From positions 6,634,001-6,698,000 of the forward strand of contig CM034140.1 in assembly GCA_019914995.1 (NCBI GenBank): a DNA stretch of 64,000 nt, given 5' to 3'. The translations under genes and the position numbers were made by a program. The notes below the pieces were generated by a model. The model saw only the letters and a program-made list of their open reading frames with translations. It had not been told where the DNA came from and did no database searches. This DNA comes from Acanthochlamys bracteata. Its lineage: Eukaryota; Streptophyta; Magnoliopsida; Pandanales; Velloziaceae. Every line of letters starts with the position of its first letter. The first letter of the stretch is position 1. Shown here in pieces: positions 24,043 to 35,931 of the stretch.

Positions 24043-24384
24043 TGACCGGCTTTGAAAGTAATATATATTTATCTACATCCAATAACTTGTATTTATAGGG
24101 CGTTGGCAATAACTTCGTGGGCCATTTACATAACAAAATGCCAAAATAGTCGTTTTCTGTTTACGTATTCGTTTTATGTCTAGCAACTCTGTTGACACGT
24201 GCGAGAACAGCAGCATGACCGAATATAAATTAAAGAATTCATTTTATAAGTCTTCTTACGAAAGCAACTGAGAAGAAAGATCCGTAACACTGAGGCCACT
24301 CCACTTATTGCACCGTCTTAAAAGTGGAATAATATTATATTTATGTTCTTATTTCCCTTGATGAATTACAGAATATGGGCACCT

Positions 24385-24850
24385 TTGACTGATCTTTGAA
24401 TTAAAAATTTTTGGACGAAAGTTATTATTTATATATTTTTACTAAAAAAAGTGATTGTTGAATTTTTTTTTAAAAAATTATTTTTTTGAATTTTATTTGA
24501 ATAAATTTTATTATTTAAATTTTTTTTTAAAAAATTAAAATTATATTTGATTAAATTTATGCTTATAATAATAAGATATATAATAACTAAAATACTCTTA
24601 AATATATAATAAATAATATATTAGTAGAATTTTGAATATATTTTCATATATTATCTAATTTTTTGAAAATTAATTTTATAACATATTTTTAAAATATTTT
24701 TATTTAATATTTTTAATAAAAATATTTATAAATATATTAATAAATATATATATTTTTTAAAAATTTTAAATATATAAAAATATTATTATTTAATATAATA
24801 ATAAATAATAATAATATATGTTAAGGAGATAATTGTATCTCCAATCATTA
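24385..24850 (+). repeat. Left terminal inverted repeat of the 24-28 kb element
   Basis: Pairs with the reverse complement of 27895-28440. Shared order of motifs includes 'TTTTTACTAAAAAAAG' with 'TTTTTACTGAAAGAAA', then 'ATATATAATAACTAAAATA', then 'CATATATTATCTAATTTTTT'. Extremely AT-rich. Confidence 0.6.
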
Positions 24851-26168
24851 GAATTATTTATGCAAAAAGTTCAAACAGTTTTATATCAGATCTATCAGGC
24901 TGATTAAAATTTTTCTCTAGTATGAACTTATTGCATAGACTGCAAACACAGAAACATGATTTATACCAGATAGCTACAACCAAACACAAGCATACACATA
25001 GAGCTCATAGGATAAAAAATGGCGATTAAATTTTATAGATAACATATGGTAAACATCAGAGTGTATTAACAAGTCATGACTAACATGAGCACTTAAGACA
25101 TTGGACATAAAAATTTATAGTTTATCTAGTACTTTCAACAATAGATAATGATGCATATTACAAAGTAGCCCAAAATCACAATGTAGTTATATGGAATGCC
25201 CTCCGCAAATCCATTTTAGTTTGGCTTTGTCTTTTCCAAAGCTATCAAAATAAGTAACACAACAAGAGTAAATATTAAAACTGCAGAAATTGTAGTTATA
25301 GTGCGACCATATAAGGTCACACAGAAACTGTAGAAGATCGTATCGAGTTTAAAAGAGGTCCTTAAGACTCCAAACTTGATCGTCTACGATCGAAATCTAA
25401 AGAAAAACATAATAGTTAGCCAAGAACCTACGATCACATGCTGTAATCGCCTGAGCTCTAGTTAGGGCTCGTTTATTTTATTTTTTAAGGTGAATTATGA
25501 AAAGTAAGTTAGAGTTTAACATGATGTAATTAATTATTAAAAAATAAGTTACTGAAAAATAAATTATTATAAATAATCTTTTGTATCTTTTGTGTAGCTA
25601 AATAACTTTTTAGTGAAAACTAAAGTTATAAGAATAAAGAGAGCACACTCTCTTATGAAAGTGGTGGTTAGAAATGAATTTAATTATTATGTTTACTTTT
25701 TTTTGTAAGGTGAGTTTGAAAATAATTTTTTATATTTAAAAAAGTGTATGTTGAAGTGAATATTAAATTACGGAGCGTTTGGAAGTGCTTTTAAAATAAA
25801 GCTTTTTTTAAACGAAAAATATTTTTGTTATATCAACTAGATTTAAGTAATATTACTCTCTAGATTAGATCTATAGAATTAAGTAATATATGCATTGATA
25901 GCTTGACGGGCATAATTAGGTCTATAGATTGCTGTCTTGTTATTAGAAATTTAGGATAGTCCAACTGCTTAAATTTCTAGGATTCAATAATTAGACTATT
26001 TTACCAATAATTTGATGGGTTTATCTAGGATTCCAAACTTTCCTTAAAGAATTTAAATGTGTATCACATCATGAAAACGTTTTATTGCTATCTGCGTCAC
26101 TTATCATCCTGGTTTCTGGTTCTCTGTAGTGAGCAATGATAGTTGAGTATTGTTTACAATGTACCTAA

Positions 26169-26424
26169 AGAGCTCTTGAAAGTTGTAAGAATGGATACAG
26201 TTGTTGTCTTTCATAGTTGAAGTTTTTGTAAGTTGTAACGATGCATGCAATTATTCTTTCATAGTTTAAGCTCTTGTAAGTTGTAATGATGCATGCAGTT
26301 GTTGTCTTTCATAGTTTAAGCTCTTATAAGTTGTAATGATGCATGCAGTTGTTGTCTTTCATAGTTTAAGCTCTTATAAGTTGTAATGATGCATGCAGTT
26401 GTTGTCTTTCATAGTTTAAGCTCT
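26169..26424 (+). repeat. 50 bp tandem repeat, about five copies
   Basis: The phrase 'TTGTAATGATGCATGCAGTT' recurs at 26281, 26331 and 26381 with exact 50-base spacing, and in more diverged form at about 26185 and 26231. Each unit continues 'GTTGTCTTTCATAGTTTAAG'. The last units are almost identical, which points to recent expansion. GATGCATGC is palindrome-like within each unit. Confidence 0.9.
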
Positions 26425-27894
26425 TTCATGGCTGTTTTTGTTGAGAGTTTGTATGTAATTTGTTGATGATAAAGTTGATATGTTTGAATTCCTATGCTTC
26501 AATCTGTCTGCAAGAAAGTGAAGCAAATATTTCCTATAAAGCTTCAATCTTTATGTAACTCTAAACATTTTAGTATTGATTGGAGTAGAACATTGCTGGA
26601 AATGGAACAAAGTGATGCCTACAAATATTAATGAATTTTCTTGCTGAAATTAAATATATCAGGGTTGCTGGATATGTTCTGATTGGTTTTAATTTACAAA
26701 TACTTGTGCTTTTGGAAAAAAATGCATCCTTCAATGTTGGAGAAACTTTTTGTTTGAACTAGGCTATTAATTTTTATTCGATAAACCACAAGACTAGATC
26801 AATATGCACATTATAGGAAACAAAAAATGGAATACAATTTGTGGTCCTTTTCCTTACTGGAATGTAATTTACACTGATTTTTTTGATTTTGCAAAGAGGT
26901 TTCTAGGTGAACAATTGAAACAAATAAGCAAATATATACTTGTTACTTCCATACATGTCTGTGTTTGTGATAATATTATGGTGCATGCAAGGTTTGTGAT
27001 CTAGCTTTCTGTTCTTGAGGATTATCTTAAAGAAAAACTTGTTGTTTTATCTGGAACTTCATCTATGCTTTGAAGTTTTTAATCAGAGCCATTGTAGAAT
27101 ATATTGAACATTCACTTCAATATCAATTCTGCAGCAAAAAAAGTATGCTTGTATCTGGTCCTTTGCTTGCTTTATGTACTTCTTTTAGTTTCCAGTATTT
27201 TGCTACTATGAGGTAGGAACTTCCATGTGTTATCCTAAGCTTAGCAATTACATGTTTAAACAATCACATAATATCTTGAAGGTTTTCAGTTTTAAAATAA
27301 ATATCTTACTGGTATGCAGGTGCTGAGATTGAAGGTTTTGGTGTTCCTCTATCCTGGAAGCAGAGTGGTGTTTCTTTGTTCTAGCCTGTTACTGCAAGCA
27401 GAGCGGTGTTCCTCTGTTGTTCCCTACTCTCATTTGCTTCCACTTATTGATAGCAGTTTGTAATATTTAAAAAAAAATTTTAACATCTTTTAAGCAGTGG
27501 TGTATGAATTAGCTAAAACAGTTAGTAATACATTTTTTCAATAGATTGTTTGAAAGATCAGTTAGCAAAAACAGTTAGCTAAAATTATTTGCAAGCTTAT
27601 TTAGCTAAAATATTTGGTTGTTGATAATTGCTATCTGTGTTGAAAAGATGCTTCTTTGGTTAGCAAAAATATTTGAAATTGTTTTTTTAACTAGGTTCCT
27701 GTTTAGTGAAATTTTAAAGGTTAAAGAGAATTTCTGTAAAGCAATTTTCTTTCTTATATATGTGATATCAACCATGAATCTGTTGAAATGTTTTTTTTTT
27801 TGTGAATTTCACTTTGTGAAGTAACAAGAAAAACAAGCAAGTGATTCTCTTTCGTTGTTAATTTTTACTATTATTTTACACCAATATTTTTCTT

Positions 27895-28440
27895 TGATTT
27901 GGAGATAACTATTAAAATGTATTATATTAAATATTAATATATTTATATATTTACAAGTAATTTAAATATATTATTACAAAATTTATAATAATAATAATAT
28001 ATTTATAAATATTATTATTAAAATATTAAACAAAAATATTCTTAAAATATATTATAAAATTAATTCAAAAAATTAGATAATATATGAAATAAACTTAAAA
28101 TTTTAATAATATATATTATTTATTATATACTTAAAAGCATTTTAGTTATTAAATTTAATAATATATTCGTAAATAGATTCATAAATTTAATAATATATTA
28201 TATATTATATACTTAAGGATATTTTAGTTATTATATATTATATTATTTATAAGCACAAGCTTAGCCAAATATATTTTAAATTTTTTTTTATAAAAAATTT
28301 AAAACAGTAAAATTCATCCAAACAGAATTCAATAAAAAGCAACTTTTTCAATAAGAAAGCACAAGCCATTTCTTTCAGTAAAAACATATAAACAGTAGTT
28401 TTTAAATGAAAAATCTAAATTTTAATCTTAGCCAAACATG
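27895..28440 (-). repeat. Right terminal inverted repeat of the 24-28 kb element
   Basis: Inverted partner of 24385-24850. It carries an internal duplication of a ~60 base phrase containing 'TTTAGTTATTA', which makes it longer than the left repeat. Confidence 0.6.
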
Positions 28441-28445
28441 TCCGG

Positions 28446-29383
28446 TCTATCAAACTTCGAGGCTTAATTAAAAACTTTTAAAATAAAATACAGTTGGGCT
28501 TTCTTTATTCGACATTGAACTTTCCAGGCGGCATTCGACCCGACGAACTTAACATTTCACAGTATTAAATATAGGTCAATCCTAATTTCTGAAGCAAAAC
28601 CTACTCATTGTCGCTAAAATTAAATTTTTTTAAAATAATTTTTTTTAATATTTTTAAAATAAATTCTAATTTTTTATTTTCAAAAAACTAATACAAATAT
28701 ATAATAAAAAATTTTATTTCGTAGAATTTTTTTATATTTTTTAAATATTTAAATAAATTATATATATATTTATAAAATATATATTAAAAACTATAAAATG
28801 TAAAAAAATTGAAAAATAAACGTTGCCAACGCACTGTAATAGTCCGATCAGAAGCGTTTTTAAAAAATACGGTTGCGTGCTTCTTTCTAGTCAAAAGCTT
28901 TTAACCTTAACCTTGTAGTTGAAGTGTTTAACCTTAATCTTGTAGTGATTTTGAAAAAATATTTCTATTTTTTTAAAATTAAATTCTATTTTTAAAATTA
29001 AATTCTATTTTGTGAAAGAACATACCCATCAGAAATCTGCGACTTCTGGCGTACATCTGTTGGAGCTGTTTGATTTAGCCAATAGCTGCCGTACATCTCC
29101 TTGATCCGCTCTTTCCGGATGTGATGGAAGATGCAATCGATAATTAAGTGTTTAAATAGTTGCGGCACACATGCCGCTTTCTCTCCATCTCCTCCTCGAC
29201 ATCGTAAAATTTTATTGTTAATTATTTTTATGTTTTAAAATTTTCTAAAAACATTTTATTTACAGTAAACCACAACAAAACTCCTACCAAGCTGTCGCTA
29301 TCAATTGTGGGCCTTCTTTCTAATCAAAGGCATTTCTATATATACCCACCCCATGAATCCTTCTTTCTATCCATACAACAGAT
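28446..29383. other. Upstream region of copy C, with AT-rich remnant
   Basis: 28630-28830 is a miniature-transposon-like block. 28845-28920 matches the upstream region of copy A ('GATCAGAAGC', 'TTGCGTG', 'GTCAAAAGCTTTTAA'). 29130-29200 resembles the stretch before copy D ('GATGGAAGATGCAAT', 'TTTCTCTCCATCTCCTCC'). A TATATATA at 29337-29344 sits 40 bases before the old start codon. Confidence 0.55.
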
Positions 29384-29730
29384 ATGTCTACTGAACACTT
29401 TGATATAGAAGCAAAAACAACGGCAACGCCTCGTCAGCGACGTTGTTCAAATCCCTTTTACTGGCGGAAGGTTCGCTGGCTACCTCCTTCGCTTTGGCAG
29501 CTTTAATCAAGCCTCCGAAGTTCCATAACCTTATTCTTTTGTCCCTTTATTTTACTGCTGGTTTCATTCTCATGGTCTTTGGTCTGGTGCTTGTCGCCCT
29601 TTGGGGAATCATGATCACCAACTCCACTAATGTATCTGCTGCCTTCGCCAAGAAAATGATGTTTGCTACCTTAGCTCCGCTCATGATCCTTGTCGTCGCA
29701 GGAGCTTATGCCACTTTGGTGGCGGAGTAA
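29384..29730 (+). pseudogene. Small membrane protein family, copy C, 5' frameshift
   Basis: The family ATG at 29384 is present and reads MSTEHFDIEAK. A one-base deletion (and a six-base deletion) in the Asn-rich stretch, 'GCAAAAACAACGGCAACGCC' against 'GCAAACAACAACGGCAACGG' in copy A, throws the frame off. From about 29443 the correct frame is open to the normal TAA at 29728-29730, encoding 'FKSLLLAEGS', both membrane segments and 'ATLVAE'. That frame has no ATG before the first membrane segment. With the promoter-like TATATATA still in place, it may be transcribed but would not give the normal protein. It is very close in sequence to A and D. Confidence 0.75.
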
Positions 29731-32700
29731 GCATATATGCATGATGCTGCTAACCATAGTTATATAGTTATAAATAAGTGTAGGGATTACCATGCATGTT
29801 TTGTATAAATATGCATGGTTGATGCGTTATGGGTAGCTTCTACGTAATGATTTTTATGGTTTGTTGCTTCGTTTTATATTAATTGTTTCTGTGTTTTTTC
29901 TTTTCCTTTATTTGTAAGCGTTTGTTAAAGATTGTATTCTACAGTGTTTAATACAGCGAGTCTTTAAATTATAATGTTACATACCGCCTTGTAGTTATGC
30001 ATGAGATGGATTTAAATTGCTTCCCTGACCAAACCAGCATGCGAGTAACGCCGAAGTCAGTCATCAGCGCCTTGCTTCGACAAACCGTAATCGGAGATCA
30101 GGCGATTACCGGCCTGTGATCGCCGGTGCTCTGCTGACCATGCCACAATCTGAATCCAATCTGAATCAGTCTTCTTACATTTGCCAAATTGTAGTTATGC
30201 TAATATATCATTTTCTTAGTGGATGTATTTTGCAAATTGTAATATTTGAACGGATGAGTTTACTTTTAGTTTCTGCGATTCATTCAAATAATGGCGTAAT
30301 CTCAAGGTCTGACAGCGGTGGCGATGGTTTGGGTGGACAGCTGGTGGTGGGATATTTAACGGCGTCAAGGAAGAAGGATTCAGGGAGGAAAGAGACCTCT
30401 CTACGCCATTGCTTTCAACTTCATCGACTCCCGTTACATCGATGTCTGCGCTCCCGTCGGCGGCAATAGCGTTTAGCAAATTCTTTTCTCTTTAATGAGG
30501 TATGTTTTTGTCGATTTTTGGGTTCTTTTTTTCCCAAGAAGTTGGTATTTTAAAGAAGAAGATCGAACTTTTTTCCCCCCTTAAATGGAATAAATGATGG
30601 AAATTCTCTTTTTTAGGTTTTATTTATTTAATATTTTTTGTTTCTTTTTGGGGTGATTTTCTATTGATTTTGGATTCGTATTTTGTCTTTAATCTGTCAA
30701 AAACTAATCTTTTTCCTTTCAAGCATTTCTTTTTGTATTTTGTTTTGGTTTAAAATGGCTTGATCGAAGAAATAGTTTTAGAGGTTGTGGGGGGCATAAC
30801 TCTTAGTTGAGACATCAGATATTTTTTTTGGCTTCCGCCAAAATTAAAAAATACAGAAATATTTTATATCATAAAATTTTCATATTTATAATTTTTGTTT
30901 TAATTAAAAAAATTAAAATTATTTTTGAAAAAATTTAAAATATATTTCATTCAATAATTTTTTATTATTATTTGGGTGCGTTTGATACTGCAAATTAAAA
31001 ATAATTTTTTAATTTTATATTTTTTAATATATATTTTATAAGTATTTAAAATATTAAAAAATTTAATTAATGTAAAATAAATTTACATAATATAATTTTT
31101 TATTATATATTTTTATTATTTTAAAAAAAAAAAAAAATAAAATTTAGTTTTTAAAAAAGAAAAATATTTCAAAAAAATTTAATAGTGCATATCAAAAAAT
31201 AGTTTCTTAATTTTTTTCTATTTTATATTTTTTAATATATATTTTATAAATATTTAAAAATTTTAAATAATATACAAAAAAATTTTATTATACTTTTTAT
31301 TATTTTTTTAAATATAAAAAATAAAATATATTTACGGGTTACGCACCTACATCGTAAGCACTCTGAAATGTCCTAGCAGTACGTTCAGGTTGTGGCAAGC
31401 AGCTTCTATGGCTACTGTCTGCAGCTAATTTGTTGTATCGTCCTAACTTACAGCACTCCCCGTTTCATATAACCCGATAAATAGCTTATTATGGCAGCTT
31501 TTTTTTATCTCGTTTGGGATAGCGTTTGGGAAAAGCTAATTTTGTTTTTTTATTTTATATTTTTTAATATATTTTTTATAAATAGTTATAAAATTTATTT
31601 AAAATTTTAAAAATATAAAAAAATTTATAAATTTATTTTATTATATATTATTATTATTTTTTAAAAAATTAAAAAAATAAAATTTATTTATTAAAAAAAT
31701 AAAAATACTAGTTATTTTAGAAAAATTTGACTTCATCAGCACTTCTGCATATGGATTAAGGGTGTCCTCTTTTCACTTAAAATAACTTTTAAGTCATAAA
31801 CTATCCGATAATTTTTATATTTTTAAAATATTTTTATTTTATAACTCACTTTTTTAAAAGTTCATTTCTCAATAAAAATACATTTCTGAAAAATAACTTT
31901 GTCTAAAATAAATTATTGAACTAATTTATTTCACAAAAATATAAGAAAGTTATTCCGCAAGTTATCTTTTGAAAAAAAAGTCACTTGCAAGAAAAAAGCA
32001 CAACCTAAATGTGTAAACTATGAAGTCAGACATGCTCATACTTATAATCGTTTGCTAAGTGCTCCAACATATGGTTGTGATTCTCTGTAAGTTACTCTCC
32101 GTTAGATTCACAGCAGAAGTCGCCGACTTCAGTTGATACATGCCTTTTCTCTAAGTTCATCATCGACAAACTTTTTGGTTACCAAAAACAATTCGATGTA
32201 TTACACATAATTAAAATAGAAAAACTTTTTTGGTCTAGCAGAACACACCGAAAAAGATAATCTTTTTTTCATGTAAACTCAAAAATAATACAGATACCTC
32301 TTAGATTTTCACTATGATACAGTTAAGTTATACATGAAACAGTGACACAAAAATTTTGCTAAGCAAAATTTACATGAGTATTTTTCAGCCGAATACATTA
32401 ACCACCATTATACACTACTATGTACAAAAAGAATGGATACAATAGAAAGGAGTCACCTGTCTCCCAAAACTTTGTATACTTGAACTTTTGCTTTACCTAT
32501 ATTCATAGTTGGGTTCGCAATCTGCTCAACAACACTTGCAACATCGCAAGCTTCTGACTGAGGTGCTTCACATCAGCAAGATGTTTAGAAGCATCAGGGC
32601 TGGTTAAGTCTGACATAAGGACTGAGCAAGTGGCCTCAGAATCTGAGACCTCAGCTTCTAGAGAAGCTACTGAGGACTCTAAAGTGTGTCAAGGGCTATC

Positions 32701-33173
32701 ATTAATGGCAGCTGAAGTCGGGGGTGAAACAGATACTACCAAAGCTACTGCACCCGCTGAGTTTTTCTGGTGTGAAAACCTTGTCTAAGCCACTACTTCC
32801 TGCATGTCCAGAGTTCATAAATCAAGCTCAAATCACCAACATGAGAGAGACATTCCCCATAAGATAAAGGGCAATGTTATAGATAAAATTACAATTGGAA
32901 CAGTTATAATATGAGCTTTGACATCTTGATATGGACAGTTCAATCTCAATGAATCATAATATTGCCGAAATTTGAGCAGAAAAAAACTGAGCGTTCTCAT
33001 TCTAGCTTTCTATTTCTAAAACGTAAAGGATAAAAAAAATAATTGAAGATCATAACAGGAAACTATTCTAAGAGAATGATAGATTTATGCAAGTCCGGCA
33101 GAACCTAAAGTGTGATTTCCATATCATTTATATGGTAAACTCAAACAGTCCAAGCAATTGTATTAAAAAATTA
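29731..33173. repeat. Downstream part of the duplicated unit, with nested AT elements
   Basis: 30010-30160 matches 51440-51560 ('CCAAACCAGCATGC', 'GTAACGCCGAAGTCAGTCAT'), and 30500-30720 matches 51720-51910. 30840-31340 and 31540-31740 hold several AT-rich miniature elements. 31370-31500 matches 52600-52720 and parts of 20080-20180 and 36850-36930 ('GCTAATTTGTTG', 'ACTCCCCG'). 32040-32560 matches 37437-37960. Open frames of up to 117 codons near 30116-30480 are not conserved in the 51.5 kb copy and are not called. Confidence 0.6.
32500..32790 (-). pseudogene. Gene remnant related to the middle part of the 35 kb chimera
   Basis: On the minus strand a readable Ser/Ala-rich stretch ('AGAVALVVSVSPPTSAAIND') meets a TGA. 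It then continues 'HTLESSVASLEAEVSDSE', followed by 'MSDLTSPDASKHLADVKHLS' and a short helical tail ending at TGA. The 'HTLESSVASLEAEVSDSE' part recurs as 'HTLDSTLASLEAEISDSG' in the chimera at 35118-35556. The Leu/Glu periodicity suggests a coiled coil. The parent gene is not recognised. It may be a later exon of the CCCH zinc-finger gene, because the two are joined at 35.5 kb. Confidence 0.4.
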
Positions 33174-33440
33174 GGAGGTGTTTGGCATACTTATAAAATA
33201 GAACTTTTTTAAAATAAAAAATAATTTTATTTTTTTAATAAACAAGCTATATTTTTTTTACTTCTAAAAAAAATAAAAATATACAATAAAAAAATTTGAT
33301 AAGCTGAAAAATAGAATTTTTTTTATATTTTCTAAATTTTTAAATAAATTTTATATATACTTTAAAAATATGCAGTGAAAAACGTAAAATAAAAAAAAAA
33401 TTAAGAAAAACTGATAAGCTGCTTTTCAAACGCAGCCCCA
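33174..33440. mobile_element. Miniature inverted-repeat element
   Basis: Starts GGAGGTGTTTGGCATACTTA after a TTA and ends near 'GCTTTTCAAACGCAGCCCCA', an inverted counterpart. The interior is the same AT-rich family as 55604-55862, in the opposite orientation. The right-hand target duplication could not be confirmed. Confidence 0.5.
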
Positions 33441-33501
33441 GACAGCCTAGGTTAGGTTCACCAAAATCTAAGCATACATCTATCGGTACTCTACATACGC
33501 C

Positions 33502-34898
33502 CATAGTTTTAAAACCCAAACCGCTCTTGGACCCGGAAAAGTTGCCGGGTCACCGAATCACCGGTTTACTCGTTGGGTCATCGGGTTGACCCATGGGGTC
33601 GTCTGCCAAACTATGAATCTACGAAAGCTGGTGATCAATGGGTTGTGCAATGAAATGAAATCTTATCAAACTTTCTTCTTCACATTGAGTCAGATAAGGC
33701 TTAATAAAATCTTTTCATACTCCTTTACAGAGGAAGTAGAACAATATAAGATGTGTACCGTAAGGAGAAACTTGATTGGAAACCACAAGTCACCGTTCCA
33801 GATAAAAAGATATCACCAACCATGGCTTCGTTCAGGGAGACGAAGTCCCTGCATGCCAAAATACAGAAACAACAAAATATTTGACACTTCAATCCTAACA
33901 TTCCTTATGGTGAGAAGGTGTTAGCAAATAGCGATCACTAACACTGGTAGATTGTATCATTCCTACACTCACAGTAATAATCATGGAAACCTCATCGTAG
34001 CTCTTTGAAATTTCACCAAGTTCCATACTCCCATGAAAATCAAAACCAACAACAACAAAAATAATAATCAGTTTTTCTTCTTATTCTCTACTAATCTTAG
34101 ATCCATTAAGTGTCGATCTTTGAATAGAAGGAAACTTCAAATAAAAAAAGAAATAAATAAAGAAGAGGAAAACATAATTAAAACATCGGAATTCTCTGTT
34201 AGTGCATGTTGATTCAAAAACTAGAGCAAAAAAATAACTCTTTTCAAGCTTTGTGAGTTAAAACAAAAAAAATACTCATAAAACATTTTATCAACAACCA
34301 GAGGTTTAGAAAAATAGAAGAAATCAATCGATTGAATTTGATTTGATCTCTTACAGTTTTTTATTCTAGAAAAAAAAAATCCATATATTTGAGCTGTGTG
34401 GAAAATTTTTTTGTTTCCCTCGAAATAGTGGGCATTTGTTCGACTGAGAGAAGGGAGAGCGAAGACTTCCGACACTGCTCGCGACGGCAAAAAGAAAGGA
34501 GGTGGCTCTTGCAACTGCATTTGGCTCAACCAACGACGATGTGAAGAAGAAGCACCTCAGATCTGAAGAAGAAGAATCTTAAATGGCCAAAGAAGAACCA
34601 GAAAATTTTCAAAATCTCAGGTCTCAGTAAGAAAAGAATAAGATCTCCGAAGAGGAAAGAAGAAGAACTTCGGATGGTGAAGAAAAAGAAATCACTGTGC
34701 GATCTTTATTAGCAGAAGAAAGAAGAAGAGAAAATTCTAGAGAAGATGAAAGCCACGTACTAAAGCAAATGAATTAATTTTATTATTTAATTATTTTAAA
34801 CATCAGACCCGTTAAAATGATGACTCGGCCCGGATTCGGTCCCGGTTCACCGGTTCCCGGTCTGAACAGGCCGGTCCGGGCCGAGTTTTAAAACACTG
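33502..34898. mobile_element. Non-autonomous hAT-type element with 8 bp duplication
   Basis: The left end CATAGTTTTAAAACCCAAAC and the right end, reverse-complemented CAGTGTTTTAAAACTCGGCC, are inverted repeats. The 8-base sequence CATACGCC flanks both (33494-33501 and 34899-34906), the duplication size of hAT elements. Sub-terminal regions are rich in CCGGTTC/CCGGG motifs on both sides, possibly transposase-binding clusters. The 1.4 kb interior has purine-rich stretches (34550-34740) and no transposase. Confidence 0.85.
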
Positions 34899-35117
34899 CA
34901 TACGCCTAACATAATACCCAAACAATCACAAAAAAAAGGAAAACTAAAAAGAATCCAAATTAAAAGCAATGCACAAATGCTACCACAAGAATTGCAACAA
35001 TTCAAAACAACTTCAACTAATCAGTGATCTATCTATCTAGCTATAACGGAAATTACGAATCAACGAAAACAAAGAACAGATGCTTCACTAAATCAAATTG
35101 ACAAAAGAAGAACATAC

Positions 35118-35556
35118 CTGAATGGTTACTTGCATTCACCGTGAGTGTTCCAGAGCTTAATAGTCTCATCTCTGGAAGCAGGCATGATATGCCTGTCAAC
35201 CGAGAAGGCAATACTCACACATCCTTGATTTGTCCAACAAACCTTCTCTAGTAACACCAGAAGCCAAATCCCAGAGCTGGAGCTTACCGTCCCACGATCT
35301 AGAGAGCGCAAACTATCCATCTGGCGAAAACACAACGTCCTGAAGGAAGTGGGAGTAAGCGGTGAGACTCGACGAGTAACGCCGTAGCGACCGGAGCATG
35401 GTTCTGCTCCGGTGGCGGCAGCGTATTCCTTCGTGAGATTCCAGAATCTGAGATCTCAGCTTCTAGAGAAGCTAATGTGGAGTCTAAAGTGTGTCTAGAG
35501 TCTAGACATCGACCGTTTTGATAGAGCTTGCAGAGCTTTAAAATCCTCAATCATTT
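35118..35556 (-). pseudogene. Chimeric exon: CCCH finger + unknown segment + RACK1 WD repeat
   Basis: Reading down the minus strand, a stretch encoding 'LKLCKLYQNGRC' matches the CCCH exon at 47440-47556. It passes into 'HTLDSTLASLEAEISDSG', which matches the remnant at 32500-32790. It then passes into a RACK1 first-exon segment. The RACK1 part shows, across frames, 'YGV.RR', the equivalent of 'SHFLQDVVFSPDG.FALS', 'RSWDGKLQLWDLASGV', then 'VAFSVD' and 'SRDETIKLWNTHGECK'. The block ends at CATTCAG|GTATG (35118), the position where RACK1 'ECKYTIQ' meets its first intron. Stops and frame changes rule out a working WD protein. Three sources joined without introns between them suggest exon shuffling or transposon-mediated capture. 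Confidence 0.65.
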
Positions 35557-35931
35557 CAATTAATCCATAGATCAATTCAACAAAGGAATCGATGGAATTC
35601 AAAGCTCCGACTTATCTCTCTCTCTCTCATGAGTTTGTTGTTTGTTTTGAGACTTCGATTGATTCAGAGACTGCAATCAATCCGGTGGACTCTTCTTAGT
35701 GGACCAATTTGGGCCAAATATTGAGCCTATATTCGCTGAACGGGCCCAAATCTTCGTCTCCAGTCTTCAGTGAGCAATGCAGATTTAAGGAGTTGTTTAG
35801 CGACGCTTATCTGAAAAATTCTTTAATAATTTTTTTATTTTAAAATTTTATTTAAAATTTGAAGTGTAGTAAACAAAGATTTTCTTCGAAGAATAAATAA
35901 AGTTAATTGATATGCTAATGTGTAAGAGAAG
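35557..35931. repeat. Upstream flank shared by the CCCH copies
   Basis: 'GGAATTCAAAGCTC' followed by a CT-dinucleotide run (35611-35627) recurs before the CCCH copies at 47.6 and 53.8 kb. 35701-35830 ('GGACCAATTTGGGCCAAATA') matches 13141-13260 and more weakly 47750 and 53925. This is probably the 5' leader and promoter of the ancestral zinc-finger gene. Confidence 0.6.

Larger units (their letters stand above)
24385..28445. mobile_element. Large element with ~0.5 kb terminal inverted repeats
   Basis: About 460 bases at the left (24385-24850) and 550 at the right (27895-28440) are inverted copies of each other, though diverged. Matching phrases include 'CATATATTATCTAATTTTTT', 'TTATAATATATTTT' types and 'ATATAATAACTAAAAT'. 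The roughly 3 kb interior has no transposase that I can recognise. It holds a 50 bp tandem repeat (26169-26424) and at least one smaller nested AT-rich element near 25460-25840. Long inverted ends suggest a Mutator-like or fold-back element, but I could not fix exact termini or a target duplication. Confidence 0.55.

Noticed and set aside
26169..26424. Possible CRISPR-like array
   Set aside because: Units are directly adjacent with no variable spacers; this is an ordinary tandem repeat in plant DNA.
30116..30479. 117- and 87-codon frames downstream of copy C
   Set aside because: The paralogous segment at 51.5 kb does not keep either frame, so coding constraint is unlikely.
35126..35335. Intact WD-repeat gene (RACK1)
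   Set aside because: Only the first-exon region is present, with frame changes and stops, and it is fused to unrelated sequence.
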